NCBI GenBank assembly: GCA_021186555.1
Contig: JAJKFL010000008.1
Location: forward strand, 15,927,936-15,991,935
Length of the DNA stretch: 64,000 bases
Reading direction: 5' to 3'
DNA from: Reticulitermes speratus
Taxonomy: Eukaryota > Arthropoda > Insecta > Blattodea > Rhinotermitidae
Under the pieces are notes generated by a model, which made no database searches, was not told the DNA's origin, and was given only the letters and a program-made list of their open reading frames with translations. The translations under genes and the position numbers were made by a program. Below, piece after piece: positions 1 to 12,965 of this stretch (position 1 is the stretch's first letter; each line of letters starts with the position of its first letter).

Positions 1-785
1 TCAAATGGTTGCAACAGTATAGTACTTTGTTGGTGTTTTGCGCGTGATTACAATTTGACATGAAATAGTCAAGTGATTTCTGTTATCTGATTTGCGTACA
101 GAAAAAATTGCGCCGTCACATTCTTCAGAAAAATACATTTTACGAAAAAAAAATAGTTACTTCTGTATGCAACAAATATATCTCTTACTAAATGTTGGAA
201 AACCATGTATAAAAAAACACGCATAAATAATTGCTCTAAAGTAATTCTTTTTTTCGCCCATGTTACCATTTTTATTGACATGACGACCTCACTCCGCTTT
301 CCATTAGGTCTGTAGTTTATTTTATTTTTAGTTATTTCTTACGATAAGTTAATTCCTGCTCTGTTTTTAACTTAGAAGTACATGGTGAGCTTTATGCCCT
401 TCCCGCTTTATCCTAGGAGAACAGCCCTCGATATACCCATTGTTTAATAGGCTGGAAATGCTAACACATACATGAGTCCCTCTTCTTTCTGGGAATTGAG
501 CTGCCGTCGCTCAGCCCACATCCATCCATTTTATTGAATTATCTACACCTCAGTCAAATCACAAAGATTTTATTCAATATAGTGCAAAGTTATGTGTGTG
601 TTCTTGTGATGATATCTGTGCAGCTATCCTTTACTGATGGTGCCGACTGAATTTATCTTGCTCTGAGTAGTAACACAGTACAAAGTGGTATTTTCTTAAA
701 CACTCTAATACATTTCACATTGTTGACACCGTGCATCTTCGTCATATTAAATTAAGTTATAGACCAACTGATGCACTTTTTAAAG
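1..785. other. No gene seen
   Basis: AT-rich non-coding DNA with poly-A/T runs. No repeat family or coding homology recognised. Confidence 0.4.
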
Positions 786-1186
786 CACTTTTTAAGTAGC
801 TTTATTAAAAATGTTAAAATAGTACCCCTAAACGTGTTTCGATGTGTTGACGAGTCCTACGGTCCACCGTAGGACTCGTCAACACACAGTACACAGTACA
901 CTTCGCTAACCACGCGAAAACATTTCACATGCTTATAATACCACAATACCAAAAGCCAGCAGTTCTGCACTTCTAACATCTACAGTGTTTTTATAATTTT
1001 ACAACTTTTTAACATATCTTTTTACAAGATTTTAACATATGTTTTATAGTGCCAATGGAATATTTTAAACCATGTGATTGAAGTGACGTAGCTTTTAGCA
1101 AAAAAACCCCCTGACGATGATCCTAGGATCGAAACACGTGTAGGGGTACTATTTTAACATTTTTAATAAAGCTACTTAAAAAGTAC
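786..1186. mobile_element. Foldback (long inverted repeat) element
   Basis: Terminal arms 787-843 and 1128-1184 are near-perfect inverted repeats of about 57 bases, with one mismatch noticed. Inside the left part lies a perfect hairpin, 843-863 and 866-886, with 21-base arms and a 2-base loop. No coding capacity is seen. It resembles a MITE or foldback element, and a source transposon is not identified. Confidence 0.75.
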
Positions 1187-2214
1187 TCTAATACAATTCC
1201 ATATTCGCGTTTCTTTGTGCAACAATCAGAGTAATCTGAAGCACTGCACTTCAACTAACAGTCTTCGGCGTTTCGACAGCACATACTTTCGTACGTTGAC
1301 ACTGACGTTAGGGAAAACTATCATTCGCACAACTGCCGCTGTTTAAGGCTCAAGACCTACACAATACTTCAATTATACAGGCATATTTTTACATTTAAAA
1401 AATAATGCGTTTCTTAATTCTGCCAGCCTTGGCTATACATATATATCTCAAAGTAGTTTAATTACCTGCAATTAAGTTTTAAAACGAGAAATTAATTTTA
1501 TATTCAAGAAAAATTTCTCGGAGATAATACATTAGATACTGAAGATTGTCATATAAGCTGCTAAAACTCTCTGTAATTAAACTACGAAAGAAATTTAATA
1601 GCTTTCTCGAAGACAGTGACAGATATAAAGAAAGTATTACGTTTCTACAGATATTAAAATTAATAACATTATTCTGTGATGACTTTTCAGATAAAGTGAA
1701 GTACCTACCTAAAATTTCCTAGTCCTTGCTTGTATTTAAGTTAAAAATTTCCTTGATGTACCAGGTTTTACACGTACCTAAACCCGATATAAAACTTGAT
1801 TTAGTGTTCTGTAGATAAATTCGAACATCATAATGAGAAGATTCACAATTCATACTCTTTATCAAACTATTAGAATGATCACATCAAAAGGATAAGACTC
1901 TGGGACACATGGCTAGCACGTGAGAGATGAAAAATGGTCTAAAACTTCACTCGGAAAAAACTTGATAGATGAGACCACTGGACAGAAGCACAGATGAAAA
2001 TACGATAACAAAATGGATCTTAAAGAAATAGGAAGGGATGGCGTGGACTAGATTCAATTGCAGTCCAGTCGTTGCTTTGTGAAAGCAGTAAAAAAACAAT
2101 CTTAACTTTCCATAAATTTTGGAGAATTCCTTGGCCCCTCTTCGACTACTGCACTCCCAAGAAAGGCTGTTCCTTGTAGTTACCCATTTTATTTTATTAT
2201 CCATTATATTCGGA
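1187..2214. other. No gene seen
   Basis: AT-rich sequence. A few inverted words, no recognised element or coding block. Confidence 0.4.
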
Positions 2215-2470
2215 GATCTGGCACTGCCTAGTCGGTAGAGTGACTGATTGCAGACTGGAAAACCGAGCCTTCCCGGCAGGGGCAAAAATTCTTCTTTTCT
2301 CCAAAGCGTCCAGACCGACTCTTGGGTCACCCAAACCTACTATTCAATGGGCACAGAAGGCTCTTTCTCCGGGGATAAAGCGGATGGAGCATGAAGCTGA
2401 CCATCTTTATTTAGTTCCGGGGTTAAGAATGAATAAAGTTATGCCTTCACTCCCCCCACATGCTTTCATG
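2215..2470 (+). mobile_element. tRNA-derived SINE, family A
   Basis: A diverged head (CTGCCTAGTCGGTAGAGTGA) is followed by the family A body: CACCCAAACC, CAATGGGCACAGAAGG, GGGATAAAGCGG, GGTTAAGAATGAAT and CACTCCCCCCACATGC. Identified by comparison with the copies at 40953 and 45685. Confidence 0.75.
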
Positions 2471-3540
2471 ATACTCACAGGAACAGCTTTACTAATAAAT
2501 TTTACTATTAGACCCAATTACAATTTATTTTACTTCACAAAATCGCCTTTTCTTTATGTAAGCGCCTGCCTGTCTCCATTTTATTATACTCTCACTATGA
2601 AAAGACAGAAAATAAGGCTGTACGTTGGTATAAAATGTTGCGTGCCTTCGCACTCTGTCCAAGAGATAGGGTGACGATAGAATTATGTGGTAGATGTGTC
2701 AGCATGGACGAGGGGACGTAATCTCTAAATACATTTGGGACGTGCTGGAAAATAGTGTTTTATCACGCGAACAGGATTTCACCACGTGTCCATCTCACTG
2801 TGCTTATCTTGTGTCAATAAGCAGATAATAGGCATACTCGAGTAATTCACTCTATCCAGGCTATTCCAAGAGGTTAAAGTGGGTAAAATTGTAGTACCAA
2901 TATTATGGATAAATTATGAATTGTGTACTTTGTAAAGAAAAACTTCTCAAAAAATAATTTCCGTAATTTTGGATAAGTTTATAAAAAAATCTAAAACCAC
3001 CTACTTCATTACAGTAGGTCTGTCCACGTGTAACAACGCCCGAACTCGGTATGGAGAATGTAAATTTCATTTTCTGGATATGTTTAGACTTTATTATGGG
3101 TAATTTTAGTGGCAAATAGGTCACTTTACTCATGAACGTAAATCAACTTTTAATATTTTATTTTCTGAATACTTATCTTACTAAAAAGTATACACGCAGC
3201 ACTAAGTCGTGTGATATATATATCTATATATATGAATTTGACTCACGGTAATTCATTTTATGCCTGTTATAATAAAGGCCTTAACAAAACCTTTATGCTT
3301 ATCTTTTGTGACTGACAGGTTTTGATAGAACTTTACACATGACAAGGTTGCAAGTGTTAACCAGTGCAAATTTCGTTTACTTAAATTTTTTGTAAGGAAA
3401 ATGTTGCTCAGGGGGATAAATAAAATCTACATCTGTGTTTCTGATTCCTTCTCATTTTCTGATAAAGTTCCATATATGATATCTGTATTCGAAAATGTAT
3501 TTAATTTAGTGCATTTTATTTTACACACGTTACTGAGTAA

Positions 3541-3670
3541 AGCGGCCGGGGAGGGGTGTTGACCACCCACCCCCATCTAGCGCCGAGGTTAAAGAAAGAG
3601 TAGATCTATACCTCTACTCCCCCTCTGGGCCTTCGTGGCCTGTTCTAGGGTGAACTTTACTTTACTGAGA
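3541..3670 (+). mobile_element. SINE family A, 5'-truncated copy
   Basis: The copy starts at AAAGCGGCCGGGGAGG and keeps CCATCTAGCGCCGAGGTTAA and the 3' end GGTGAACTTTACTTTAC. The same tail subtype occurs inverted at 16890. Confidence 0.75.
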
Positions 3671-3749
3671 ACTAATTACATTTTAGGCTTATCATATAAA
3701 TGTGTGGATTGAGATGCGCGTTTGCATCGAAGGCTATTTGCCAATTAAC

Positions 3750-4060
3750 TATGTAATTAACTTAACTCCATGGAACAGAGTCCGTCTTCAGAAGCTATCA
3801 ATTCCTCGTGTAGTCAAGAAATCCTCCGCATTTTATGCAAAACCGACGGTTCATTGCTGTGTTCAGAACAGTCTGCCACTAGTTCCCATCCTAAGCTAGA
3901 TAAATACAGTCCTCGCGTCCCAGTCTATTTCTAGAAAATCCGTTTAATATTATCCTCCCATCCACAACTAGGTCATTCAAGTGGTCTCTTTCCATCGGGT
4001 TTCCCCACCAAAACCCCATACGCATAACTCTTATTTGTCACACGTGCCACATGTACTTGT
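3750..4060 (-). mobile_element. RTE-type LINE 3' end fragment
   Basis: On the minus strand this shows the decayed C-terminal tail of the endonuclease-reverse transcriptase shared with 18665-18945 ([11 protein letters not shown] and WRALV blocks). Stops and shifts are frequent. Confidence 0.65.
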
Positions 4061-5313
4061 CGTCATGGGGTGGGGAGTCTTCAGGTTGCGGGTGGGGAAG
4101 ACGGCGGCCAGATTTGGAGAGAAACTGAAAATACACTGAATACGCCGTCGTGGACTGCCGACAAGTGTGGCCCTCCAGCTTGGAGATTGGGCGAGTGGCT
4201 AAAAAACCCTCACCGTAAAAAATTACAAATTTCAAAATGTGCTAAAGAGCCTTGGACTTGGACAGGACCTTTGTAAAGAAGGCATTCTGCACGTGTCTGA
4301 AAATTGTATACCAAGCTACCGTCCAGCACGCCGAAAATTACTATTTACTTAAATATGACGGTGAAGAACTGCTGACAGTAAAATCTAAGATAGTAGTTTG
4401 CGTGTCAGTCACACCTTACCTAAATGCCTAAATAAATTCTTGGGTGTGTCCTAAGAAATACTCACTTGACAAAAAACGTCTTGCATAAAATAACACCGCT
4501 ATCCATGAAATATGTTTTCCCATGCCTAATTTACACACAAGTACTGATTTATTATAATAATCTAATAATTGTACCACCCAAATGACAAGAGGACAATATT
4601 GGAAATGTGAAAATGTAAAACGTCTGATTTAGATCAGGGGGTTTGAAGTAAAAACTCGCTGTGGCCGAATTTAAATGTTATAAGTACTTTCTGTGACAAC
4701 AGAACTTAAAATCTGTAACAATTTGTATATAAAACAAGTTACCTTAATGAAATTGTTATTAATCCTTAACTAAAAGCTTGTTATTAATTTACAATTTAGA
4801 GCATAGCGTCAGGAGACTTACTGTCCTAATTTACAGCAGCTTATTAAGCGAAAACATGCTTACTGATCGTTCTTGTGCAGCTAAACGAAGAGCCGCAAAA
4901 CAACTTTACACCAGTGGCAACCGACGCTTAGACGCGCATTTGAAGGGAAATGCGCAGCCGTGTGCCACAGACCCACAACACGCACATGAAATAGTCGATG
5001 GATGCACATAACATAACATGAAACTTCTTGTCAAGACTTCATAAAGTTTTCCAACAAAAAAAAATTAAGTAAATCACGATAACATATAGTAACCGACACG
5101 CAAACCCCTGGTGTACATAACGTTTCAACCAAGAGACTGCAACTGTGTTCAATGTTAATATTAATGCAACACTTTACACCTACGTAACATGGCTCTATGT
5201 TTTTGTATGTGCGAGCATACTTATTGAATTAGTTTAAATATGCGAAGAAATGAGAGATAAAGATAAAAAATAAGAGTTCAGATTCAGCTCTAAGACGAAC
5301 GCCTTTTTAGTAC
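4061..5313. other. No gene seen
   Basis: Short frames occur at 4070-4276 and 4778-5011, but neither resembles a known protein. Apart from the LINE tail edge near 4060, nothing is recognised. Confidence 0.4.
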
Positions 5314-5349
5314 ACAAGTATACACAAATTATAATTTGTGCATACTTGT
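5314..5349. repeat. AT-rich palindrome
   Basis: ACAAGTATACACAAATT faces AATTTGTGCATACTTGT (16 of 17 paired) around a 2-base centre. It is followed by a second inverted pair, CTCGCATACAC near 5353 and GTGTATGCGAG near 5393, so the whole 5290-5425 stretch may be a small foldback element. Confidence 0.6.
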
Positions 5350-5629
5350 TTCTCGCATACACACAGATTGCAAATAATTATAAGCATTCAGAGTGTATGC
5401 GAGGAAATTTTTGTATACTGAAATATGTAAATTTATTTTAGTAAAAAAGTAAAAATGATTCAGATGATTGTTACTTGAAAACGTCAATAATTTTGTCCCG
5501 TGTTAAGTGTTGACCAAATAAAGTAAGACTACGATACGCGCCTGAATACGTACAGTTTCAATAGCAGTTTTTGCGACTTGATATTTTAAGTTCTCCCGCC
5601 TTCCAAAATAAATTTGATGAAGGAACACT

Positions 5630-6175
5630 TCTAAGATGTCATCTACAACAAATAAGTTAACTTCATGTAACAGACTGCTTCTCGAGGAGCTAATATTTCT
5701 TCAGATAGTCAGAAAATCTACATATTTTATGGAAACCGAATATTTATTTCCGCGTTAAAAAGCAACCACCATTTATCCCCATCATGAGGCAGACTAATCC
5801 AGACCACGCATTCCCAAGCTAATTCTTTATTTTCCGTTGTAATATTAAACTCCCAGCCAAACTTAGGTTTTTAAAGTAGTCTCTGTCCTTCAAGTTTCCC
5901 CACCAAAACTCTTTATGTACTTCTCTCGCATACGTGCCACACGCCCCGCCCATCTCATCCTCTTTAATTTTATGACCCTAATGATATTTGACGTGGAGTA
6001 TAGATCGTGAAGCTCCTCATTATGATATTTTCTCCAGTATCTTGTTACTTCCTCCCTCTCCCGCCCAAGTATCTTCCTCAGCACCCTATTCTCGAAAATC
6101 CTCACCAAATATTCATCCCTTAAATTGAGAGACACAGTTTCATGTCCATACAAAACAACAAACAAAATTATAGCT
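5630..6175 (-). mobile_element. RTE-type LINE 3' fragment (reverse transcriptase C-terminus)
   Basis: The minus frame gives LYGHETVSLNLRDEYLVRIF, then ENRVLRKILG, NEELHDLYSTSNIIRVIK and RMRWAGRVARM. These are hallmark C-terminal blocks of insect RTE-like reverse transcriptases. The 3' part toward 5640 is frameshifted. Confidence 0.85.
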
Positions 6176-6179
6176 CTCT

Positions 6180-7079
6180 GTGTCTAAATATTTATTGTTT
6201 AAATATCAAACTGGAATAGAAAAGATTCGGGCCCGAATGGTGTCAGGAATGCTCCAAACTTAATCAAAAATTTTCAAAGTTTGTGAAGTTCAAACATGGA
6301 GATGATCACACAAACACGATCTCCCTTATATGAGTTTGCGTGTATTGGAGACGACAATATTCGTCCTTATAGACTTTACAAACATCGGTCACTTATTGTA
6401 GGTAGCAGAGATGCCTGTATTTTCAATACAAGGCAATATCATACATTCAAGCAGACACATAAACCTTGCTAATGGAAATTCCTTCCAAAGAAGTATGGTA
6501 TCAGAAAGGACACAACAAAGTGGGGCACGAGAACCCCCTGAGCGATTCCAAATTTACTGCGCATCGTACATGATCACAAAAGGCACGCCTTTCTTGTAAG
6601 ACTAATTTTCTTTCGGAACAGAAAACGCTTCCAATGCTCGTATTTCGCACAGTCGGTTCTCTTTTACAAAGAATCAGGTGACCACTTTGAACTTATTCAC
6701 AACATTTTCCTTCTCCCATTAAGATTTTCAGTTCTCTATTAACGTCTCTCTCTCTCTCTGTGTTAATTGACATATATGACACCCTGACACTGAGAAACAC
6801 GCATTTGTCTCTCGATACCTCCAGCGACTCCCACGAAATTATTTACTCTCCACACACGAGCACATCAAACACGATGTATCACACTGTGAGACCGAATCAC
6901 ACCCACACCAACCTTACTACTGACGAGTCTGTGCCCCGCCTCTTTGGAACGCTATTATTACGTAGTAACACAATATACCACCCCCAGGTAATATGACACT
7001 ATAGTGATTGGACACCAGAGACGCTCGGTTATCAGTGAGAAGGCCTCGCGTCAAAATCCTGGCATACACTCAGAAATGG
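6180..7079. other. No gene seen
   Basis: Only a short (TC)n run at 6744-6759 stands out. The frame at 6760-6996 is rich in Thr and His and looks like chance. Confidence 0.4.
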
Positions 7080-7388
7080 GGGCGCGCGGTGGCGCAGTTG
7101 GTTGAAGGCACTGCGCTACAAGCCGGAACGTCGCGGTTTCGATTCCGATGGCGTCACTGGAATTTTTCATAGACATAATCGTTTCGGTCGCACTATGGCC
7201 CTGGGGTCGACTCAGCCTCTAACAGAAATGAGTACCAGGAATCTTTCCTGGGGGGTAAAGGCGGCCGGTGCGTAGGACTGACAACCTTACCACCTTCATG
7301 TGCCGATTGTCTAGAAATCTGGGAGCCTCAACATCCTGGAACCCTGAGGGCCTGTCCAGGCCTATAATGGGATTGCTTTACCTTTACA
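7080..7388 (+). mobile_element. tRNA-derived SINE, family B
   Basis: The head has an A-box-like GGTGGCGCAGTTGGTTGAAG and a B-box-like CGCGGTTTCGATTCC. The body holds GAGTACCAGG, CTTTCCTGGGGGGTAAAG and CGGCCGGTGCG. It ends TTGCTTTACCTTTAC. The central part matches family A (see findings). Confidence 0.82.
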
Positions 7389-8460
7389 CTCAGAAATTAT
7401 ATACCATTCTTCTGGACTGAGTCAAGCAGATCACTGGGTCCACTTCTTAGATAGATTACAGTGCACTTTAAGTACAAGGCTTGCCTCCACTTCGAGAGGC
7501 ACCTCCTCCACACTCCCGCTCCCTCTCCTCTACTCCTATTGCGCACAGACTCTTGACCTGAGGTATATTTCTTAGTCACTGAGAAATGAACCAAATATAT
7601 TCCTAATTATGTTTTATAAATTTGATTCTTCGGCCTGTTTTGCGTCAGAATTCATTCTGCGACAATGAATCCCAAACACATGGTGTGCCTTCTTGAATAG
7701 TGAGTGGACCGGCATATGGCGAGGACTGTGTCCACCCAGGACGACACTCAGAAACACGCGGACGTGCATCAATGTGTGAAGTGGAGCCTGAACGGCAACA
7801 GACAGGCTTGCCAAAGTATTACAAATCATAAACCACATTGGTACAATAGCCGAATAAAGTCTCTAAAGAGACTATCGGAAGAACAACAACGAACGGCAGC
7901 AAGTGACGTAATATGGCTATGATCAATATAGCCAGTAGTGAAGCGTGCGGATTATAGAGTTATCGCCGCTTAAGTACCCCAACAGAGCTACTGTTTGTGG
8001 TAACATATAAACTTATTCTAAAAGCCGAATTCTAATTATCGTGGCATAGATCACCTCAGTCAGAAAGAAACGATATGAAACTCATAACGGAACTAGAAAC
8101 TTTCTATTAAAATATCTAAGACTGTCGCTTTCTCTTTTGCAAGTTATGATAATTTTTTTCTACTCCAACGCTATTACTGGAGCGAATGAATATGGTTCGT
8201 TCTACACCTACATATTAATTGCGTTGTAATTATTAATATTTACAAATTATCACCAACAGTACTTAAATATACACTAAATACACGCACATTATCTATATCT
8301 AATAGTAAGAATAGTAGGAATATGTATCCATCAAAGACCTAAAAATGGTAGCATGTAATCTGCTCCTATACAGAGTGATTTATTTATATTTATACCTTCT
8401 ACTATTGACTTTTTAATCGGTCATTATGGTTTTGAATCATCACCTAAATAAACAAGAACA

Positions 8461-8502
8461 TAATAATAATAATAATAATATTTTTATTATTATTATTATT
8501 AC
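8461..8502. repeat. (AAT)n/(ATT)n hairpin microsatellite
   Basis: Seven AAT-type units switch to ATT-type units, making a self-complementary AT hairpin. Confidence 0.9.
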
Positions 8503-8744
8503 TGTACTGTGTTTTCAGGTTTCACTCAAGTATCTTTCCATCTCTTTTCGAGACCACCTCTACTACTTCTGCCAGTGGGTTCATAATACAATGTGAAATC
8601 TTAAAAAAAAAACTATTCCTCTGTATTCATTAATGCGCGCTTTTCCCGTTTCCTTAATAATCGTGTAGCCCTTGTCTTCCAGGATATTCTAAGCTTAAAT
8701 ATTTCCCTTACAGGTGGGTCAATTTTTTAAATCGCAGCAGTGGT

Positions 8745-8865
8745 CTCATAAATTTCATTTGTGCTGCCTCCACTCTATGCTGTCTCTCTCATAAAAGATC
8801 CACACCTCACTTCCACATCTGAGCGTCCTCTTCGATATTATGTTTCCTTAATTTAGTCTTTCCAA
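8745..8865 (-). mobile_element. Reverse transcriptase remnant, second LINE type
   Basis: The minus strand gives LRCGSEVWIFYERDSIEWRQH, resembling the YGSExWxxxxRDxxRLEAA block of other insect LINEs. It is short and decayed, and abuts an oppositely oriented RTE tail. Confidence 0.45.
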
Positions 8866-8879
8866 ATACTAGAGTGATT

Positions 8880-9205
8880 ACATCATGGAAAATGAGGTGG
8901 AAGAGACATGTGACATGTATGGGGGGAAAAGAGAAATACATACGAGGTTTTGGTTGGGAAACCTGAAGGAAAGACACAGCTTATAGCATTTAATGGTAGA
9001 TGGGATGATAATATTAAAATTGAACTTAAATGTATAGGATGGGAGAGTGTGGACTGAATTTGTCTGCCTCAGGATATGGAGGAGCTGTGGATTTCTGCGA
9101 AGACGGTAATGCGTAAAACTTCGGGTCCTATAAAATGCGGGAAATTTGAGTTGACGAGGGATTATTAGCTCCTCAAGAATCACCCCACCCCATGGAACTA
9201 GTCAG
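8880..9205 (+). mobile_element. RTE-type LINE 3' end fragment
   Basis: The plus strand carries GAGGTTTTGGTTGGGAAACC, TGATAATATTAAAATTGAAC, GTGTGGACTGAATTTGTCTG and GATTATTAGCTCCTCAAGAA, as in the 41880-42140 copy. No intact frame remains. Confidence 0.75.
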
Positions 9206-10204
9206 TCAGGAATTCAGTCAGTCAATCAATAAGTCAGTCAGTGCTTGTCTAACTCCTCGTCCTTCCAGCTGTACTGAATACAATATTTCCCTTCATAATG
9301 TACTGCGTTCAGTGAGGCAGACGAATCCCCATGGAACGACACGTATTTTAGTTATTCATAATACGCAAGGCAAGCCATCCCACCAAAATGCTTGCTGCTC
9401 GACCAACAATCCGTTCCCTTCAGCCTTCCTTTCTCCTCCTCCGTGTCTCTCCCCACAGATGAATGTCACTAAATACGTAGACAATAACCCTTGAACACAC
9501 ATGCGGTCCGTTAAATACTGAAACTTAATTTAGCACTACTCTAATTGAATGTTAAATCGACAACAAACTGCCAGCAATGAGACGATGATGCAAATAAATG
9601 GATAATGAGGCATTTAAAGAAGATACGCTGTCAACATCTGCTCTGATTTATCTCTTAGCAATAAAGAGATTACATATGATATTTGATACAAGTAAAACTT
9701 ATGTGTAAAATAAGACATTAAGTTTGATAGTGCTACAGCAAATAAAATAAAATGTATATCCCCATACTAATGTGCTGAAGAAAAATGGAAAACTAAAGTG
9801 ACAATAAACATTTAAATGATAAACAGCAATTAATGTACTTATACAACAACAATCATAACAAGAAAAAAATTCAATTTATAATGACATGAAAATAATAAAA
9901 ACATTACACGCTGTGCATTCAAACTGGAAAAGAAAAAGAAAAAAACACAAAAAATAATATGTTGTAAAAGTCACAAACTCTAATATAAAATAATTCCAAG
10001 GAGTATTCAATTTTCACTACTCCTACCATTCTATGATTGTCATGTCTACATGTGAGGACAGGGAGGAGTTCCCGAATTTTGTGAGAAATACAGAAGCTGG
10101 TAAAGAGTACAGCTTGCAAACAGTTTTTGTGGTCATGTTCTGTACGAGTATATGATGGAAATGGTAATAAAGCTCTCCTATATTTAAAAAAAATCCAAGG
10201 AGTA
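9206..10204. other. No gene seen
   Basis: GTCAGTCAATCAATAAGTCAG-type short repeats near 9210-9240 flank the LINE tail. The rest is AT-rich with A-runs. Confidence 0.4.
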
Positions 10205-10425
10205 AATTCCTACTAAAAAGTTAACAGATGCTCAGCTGGTCAAGAAATATAACATATTTTATAAAACACCAAGGGTTCGTTCCCGCAGTCACAACAGCCC
10301 ACTATTGGACCCTATTATGAGCCAGATAAGTCCTCTCTACATCTCACATCCTATGTCTTATAACCCATCTTCATACTACTTCTCCAACTACGCCTAGATT
10401 TATGCAAAGGGAAAATAAATTTTTG
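10205..10425 (-). mobile_element. Decayed RTE LINE tail
   Basis: CAGCTGGTCAAGAAAT, TTTTATAAAACACCAAGGGTTC and CCTATTATGAGCCAGATAAG follow the inverted order of the 18680-18820 tail. Strongly diverged. Confidence 0.5.
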
Positions 10426-11159
10426 CACAATATCTCCATAACGGAATTTCTTGCTAAAAAAAATATTCCAAAGTGTTTTACAACGTATGTCCCGAGATGT
10501 TTAATTCACGTCTCTGTCAAATGACGCAAGATATCAAGTGGTCCACCCATGCGCGCCTCGTAGTTACACATACAGCAGATGTACAGGACGGTCATCCGGA
10601 AGCAATAATCCTTACCCGAGAACTGGTATGGTTGCAACTGCAGAAGTACTTCGACAAATCTCGGCTGGGACAGTCCAAATTCTCATAGGATAAGGCGTAA
10701 ACTTCCTCACCGCTCTCTTCCCACAGCTGCAATTATGCAACATTTATTGGCTGGTATCCGCACAGTCCGTGAGGGAGCTGCTTTCCCAAGTGCCCTAGCT
10801 GTTGCAGTTCTTGTCTTACCGTGACGCTGCTACAATCTTCGAAAGTGATTAGCATCTGGATAACGTCAACCAGGAGCAGGTGGTGGGAATTCCCGTATAT
10901 ATTGCAGTATTCGTCGTGTGTGTATATTCCAAAATCATTCGATTACAATTGAGCCTTTCTGTGCACTGTGTGTCGTCATCACACTTCACAACACTTAATG
11001 ACACTGCTGACAACTGGGTTACCACATTGTACCGTGACATGCAACTCCAAAGTCAAAATCCTCAGGACCTTATAACATTTTGGGATTTTCTTGTGCAAGG
11101 AGTCACACTATTGGGAGCTAGTGTACATTTTTATATTCATCCTGTACATACGGCTCGCC

Positions 11160-11290
11160 AAACTCATATATTCTTCTTTTATAACCATGACCTATTTAAT
11201 GATTCAAATATGAAGCTCCCCGTTATGCGATTTTCCCCAACCCCGCTTAAATATTCTCCTTAGCACCCTCCAATTGTGTTTCCTGGATAT
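11160..11290 (-). mobile_element. Decayed RTE LINE coding fragment
   Basis: GAAGCTCCCCGTTATGCGAT and CTCCTTAGCACCCTCCAATT correspond, inverted, to the HNEELH and RVLRRIF coding blocks at 5980-6100. Confidence 0.5.
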
Positions 11291-12739
11291 ACAATCGCTG
11301 TGTGGCGGGTTTCAACCTGAGATCCCAGTGTTACATTCTGCAGGGCACGTAATTCATCGTCGGAATGTAATTTCATAGACTGCTACAACCACTTGCCTTA
11401 CATTATTAGTATAGCTTGGGCTCATGTGTCTCCGTCCTTGATTGCCTATTTCAGTGATCGTAACATAACGGCTGGAAGGAGGTGAAAAAGTTTCCTTTTG
11501 CTCAAACCACAAACCATCTGTGTATTGCTCTTAAAACTGGAAGCGTCCTGCAGGTAGTGTATAAAACAGTGAGGGAGATAGTGAGTGCGAATGTAAAGAG
11601 AAGAGAATGGATGTTGTGTGCCCCTCCACAGCCCCCCCCCCCCGCTGCCTTTTCCGTACGCCACCCTGACTGCAACCAGCAGAAGCCGGGACTAACTTTC
11701 TAGCCAGAAATCCATTTATCATAATGTTCCAACAGTTAACATGGCCTCCCATAAACACTCGCTGCGCAAGGACTAAAAGTTTGAAGCTTTTATCATCAAA
11801 ACTAATATTCAAGAAAGAAAACAGACTTATAATGTTGTGTTGTGTATACATAAACGTGAAAAAGCGCAAAAATTACGTGTTTATGCTTGTTATTTTGCCT
11901 TAAAGTGAAAATAATCAAACTTTCATAAACTTCTGTGTCGTAAGAAAATTATTGCTGCTCTAAACTGTTATATCCAGAGAAGTTATTCAAGCAGCATAGC
12001 TTCCTTCAGAAGAGAAAATTGTACCCTCTTTAAAAGAAAGATGTGAGTAAATCGCCGACAAAAACTCAAATATTGTACAAACCACGAAGTAATAATACGA
12101 AGAAAACGTGTCAACTCTCTGAACACCAAATACGAATTTTCAGATTAAATAATACATAAAAATACCGTCTAAGGGTTTTCGATTTTCTGTTTGACAATGA
12201 GTCTCAGAAATCCATAACGGCACAACAGACTGATGGCCACCTGACTAGATATCGCATAACAAGAACAATAACAAGCAAGCTGGTGTAGTAAAGTTCTAGA
12301 CCCGTATGTAGGAAGTGTTCAGTTCCAATCTCTACCGAGACACCGACCATCCAGTGTTTCTCGTGATTTCCCTCACTTCCTACAGGCAAACGCCGCTTCC
12401 TTTCAAATCCTTGCCAGTTCATTTTTCGCCAAACTTCCGACCACTAAGGTTATACAGTCTAAGGGGTTGGCCCGATTAGGTGCTTTCCTTGCCTGAAGAC
12501 AGGAAAACTTTGCCTTTTTACTTGTAATTTTACTCTACATAAGCCGTATTATTAGAGTCACTGTTCTCAGCACCGGTTTAAAATCATTTATTGGAAATGG
12601 TAAAGATGATATAACTGCGCACTTGAAGAAGACAGACCACGTAAACACATCTGTTTACACATTTTATGTACGTTTTAAAGTAGACGTTATTGAACTGATT
12701 GTACAAGAATGATTAAAGCCTTGGCATGAAGTCACAGAA
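11291..12739. other. No gene seen
   Basis: A poly-C run at about 11633-11643 is the only marked feature. Frames overlapping it on both strands are low-complexity shadows. Confidence 0.4.
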
Positions 12740-12965
12740 GGGGGGGGGGGGGATGTAGAAGTATAGCCCTACCCATTTTTAACCTCGGTGCTAGATTGGA
12801 TGGGTGCTCAAAGCCACGCCCTGCCCGCTTTACCCCCAGGAAAAAGCCCCGGTACCAATTGTAGAGGAGGCTGGATGGGCCCCAGGGTCTGTCTGGACGG
12901 GTATGGCGAAGAGATACTCTCTTGTCCCCACTGGGTTTGGAACCTCGGACACTATAGCCCATAGG
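12740..12965 (-). mobile_element. tRNA-derived SINE, family A
   Basis: Inverted family A: TTTTTAACCTCGGTGCTAGA, CGCTTTACCCCCAGGAAAAA, CCCGGTACCAATTG, GAGGCTGGATGGGCCC and the degraded B-box GGGTTTGGAACCTCGG. It abuts a 13-base poly-G run at 12740. Confidence 0.8.

Noticed and set aside
5890-6165. Host gene of 91 residues
   Set aside because: The sequence has RMRWAGRVARM and NEELHDLY, diagnostic of an RTE-like retrotransposon C-terminus.
10473-11263. Frames on both strands that might encode a small host protein
   Set aside because: No recognisable domain, no consistent splice pattern, and one end overlaps an inverted LINE fragment.
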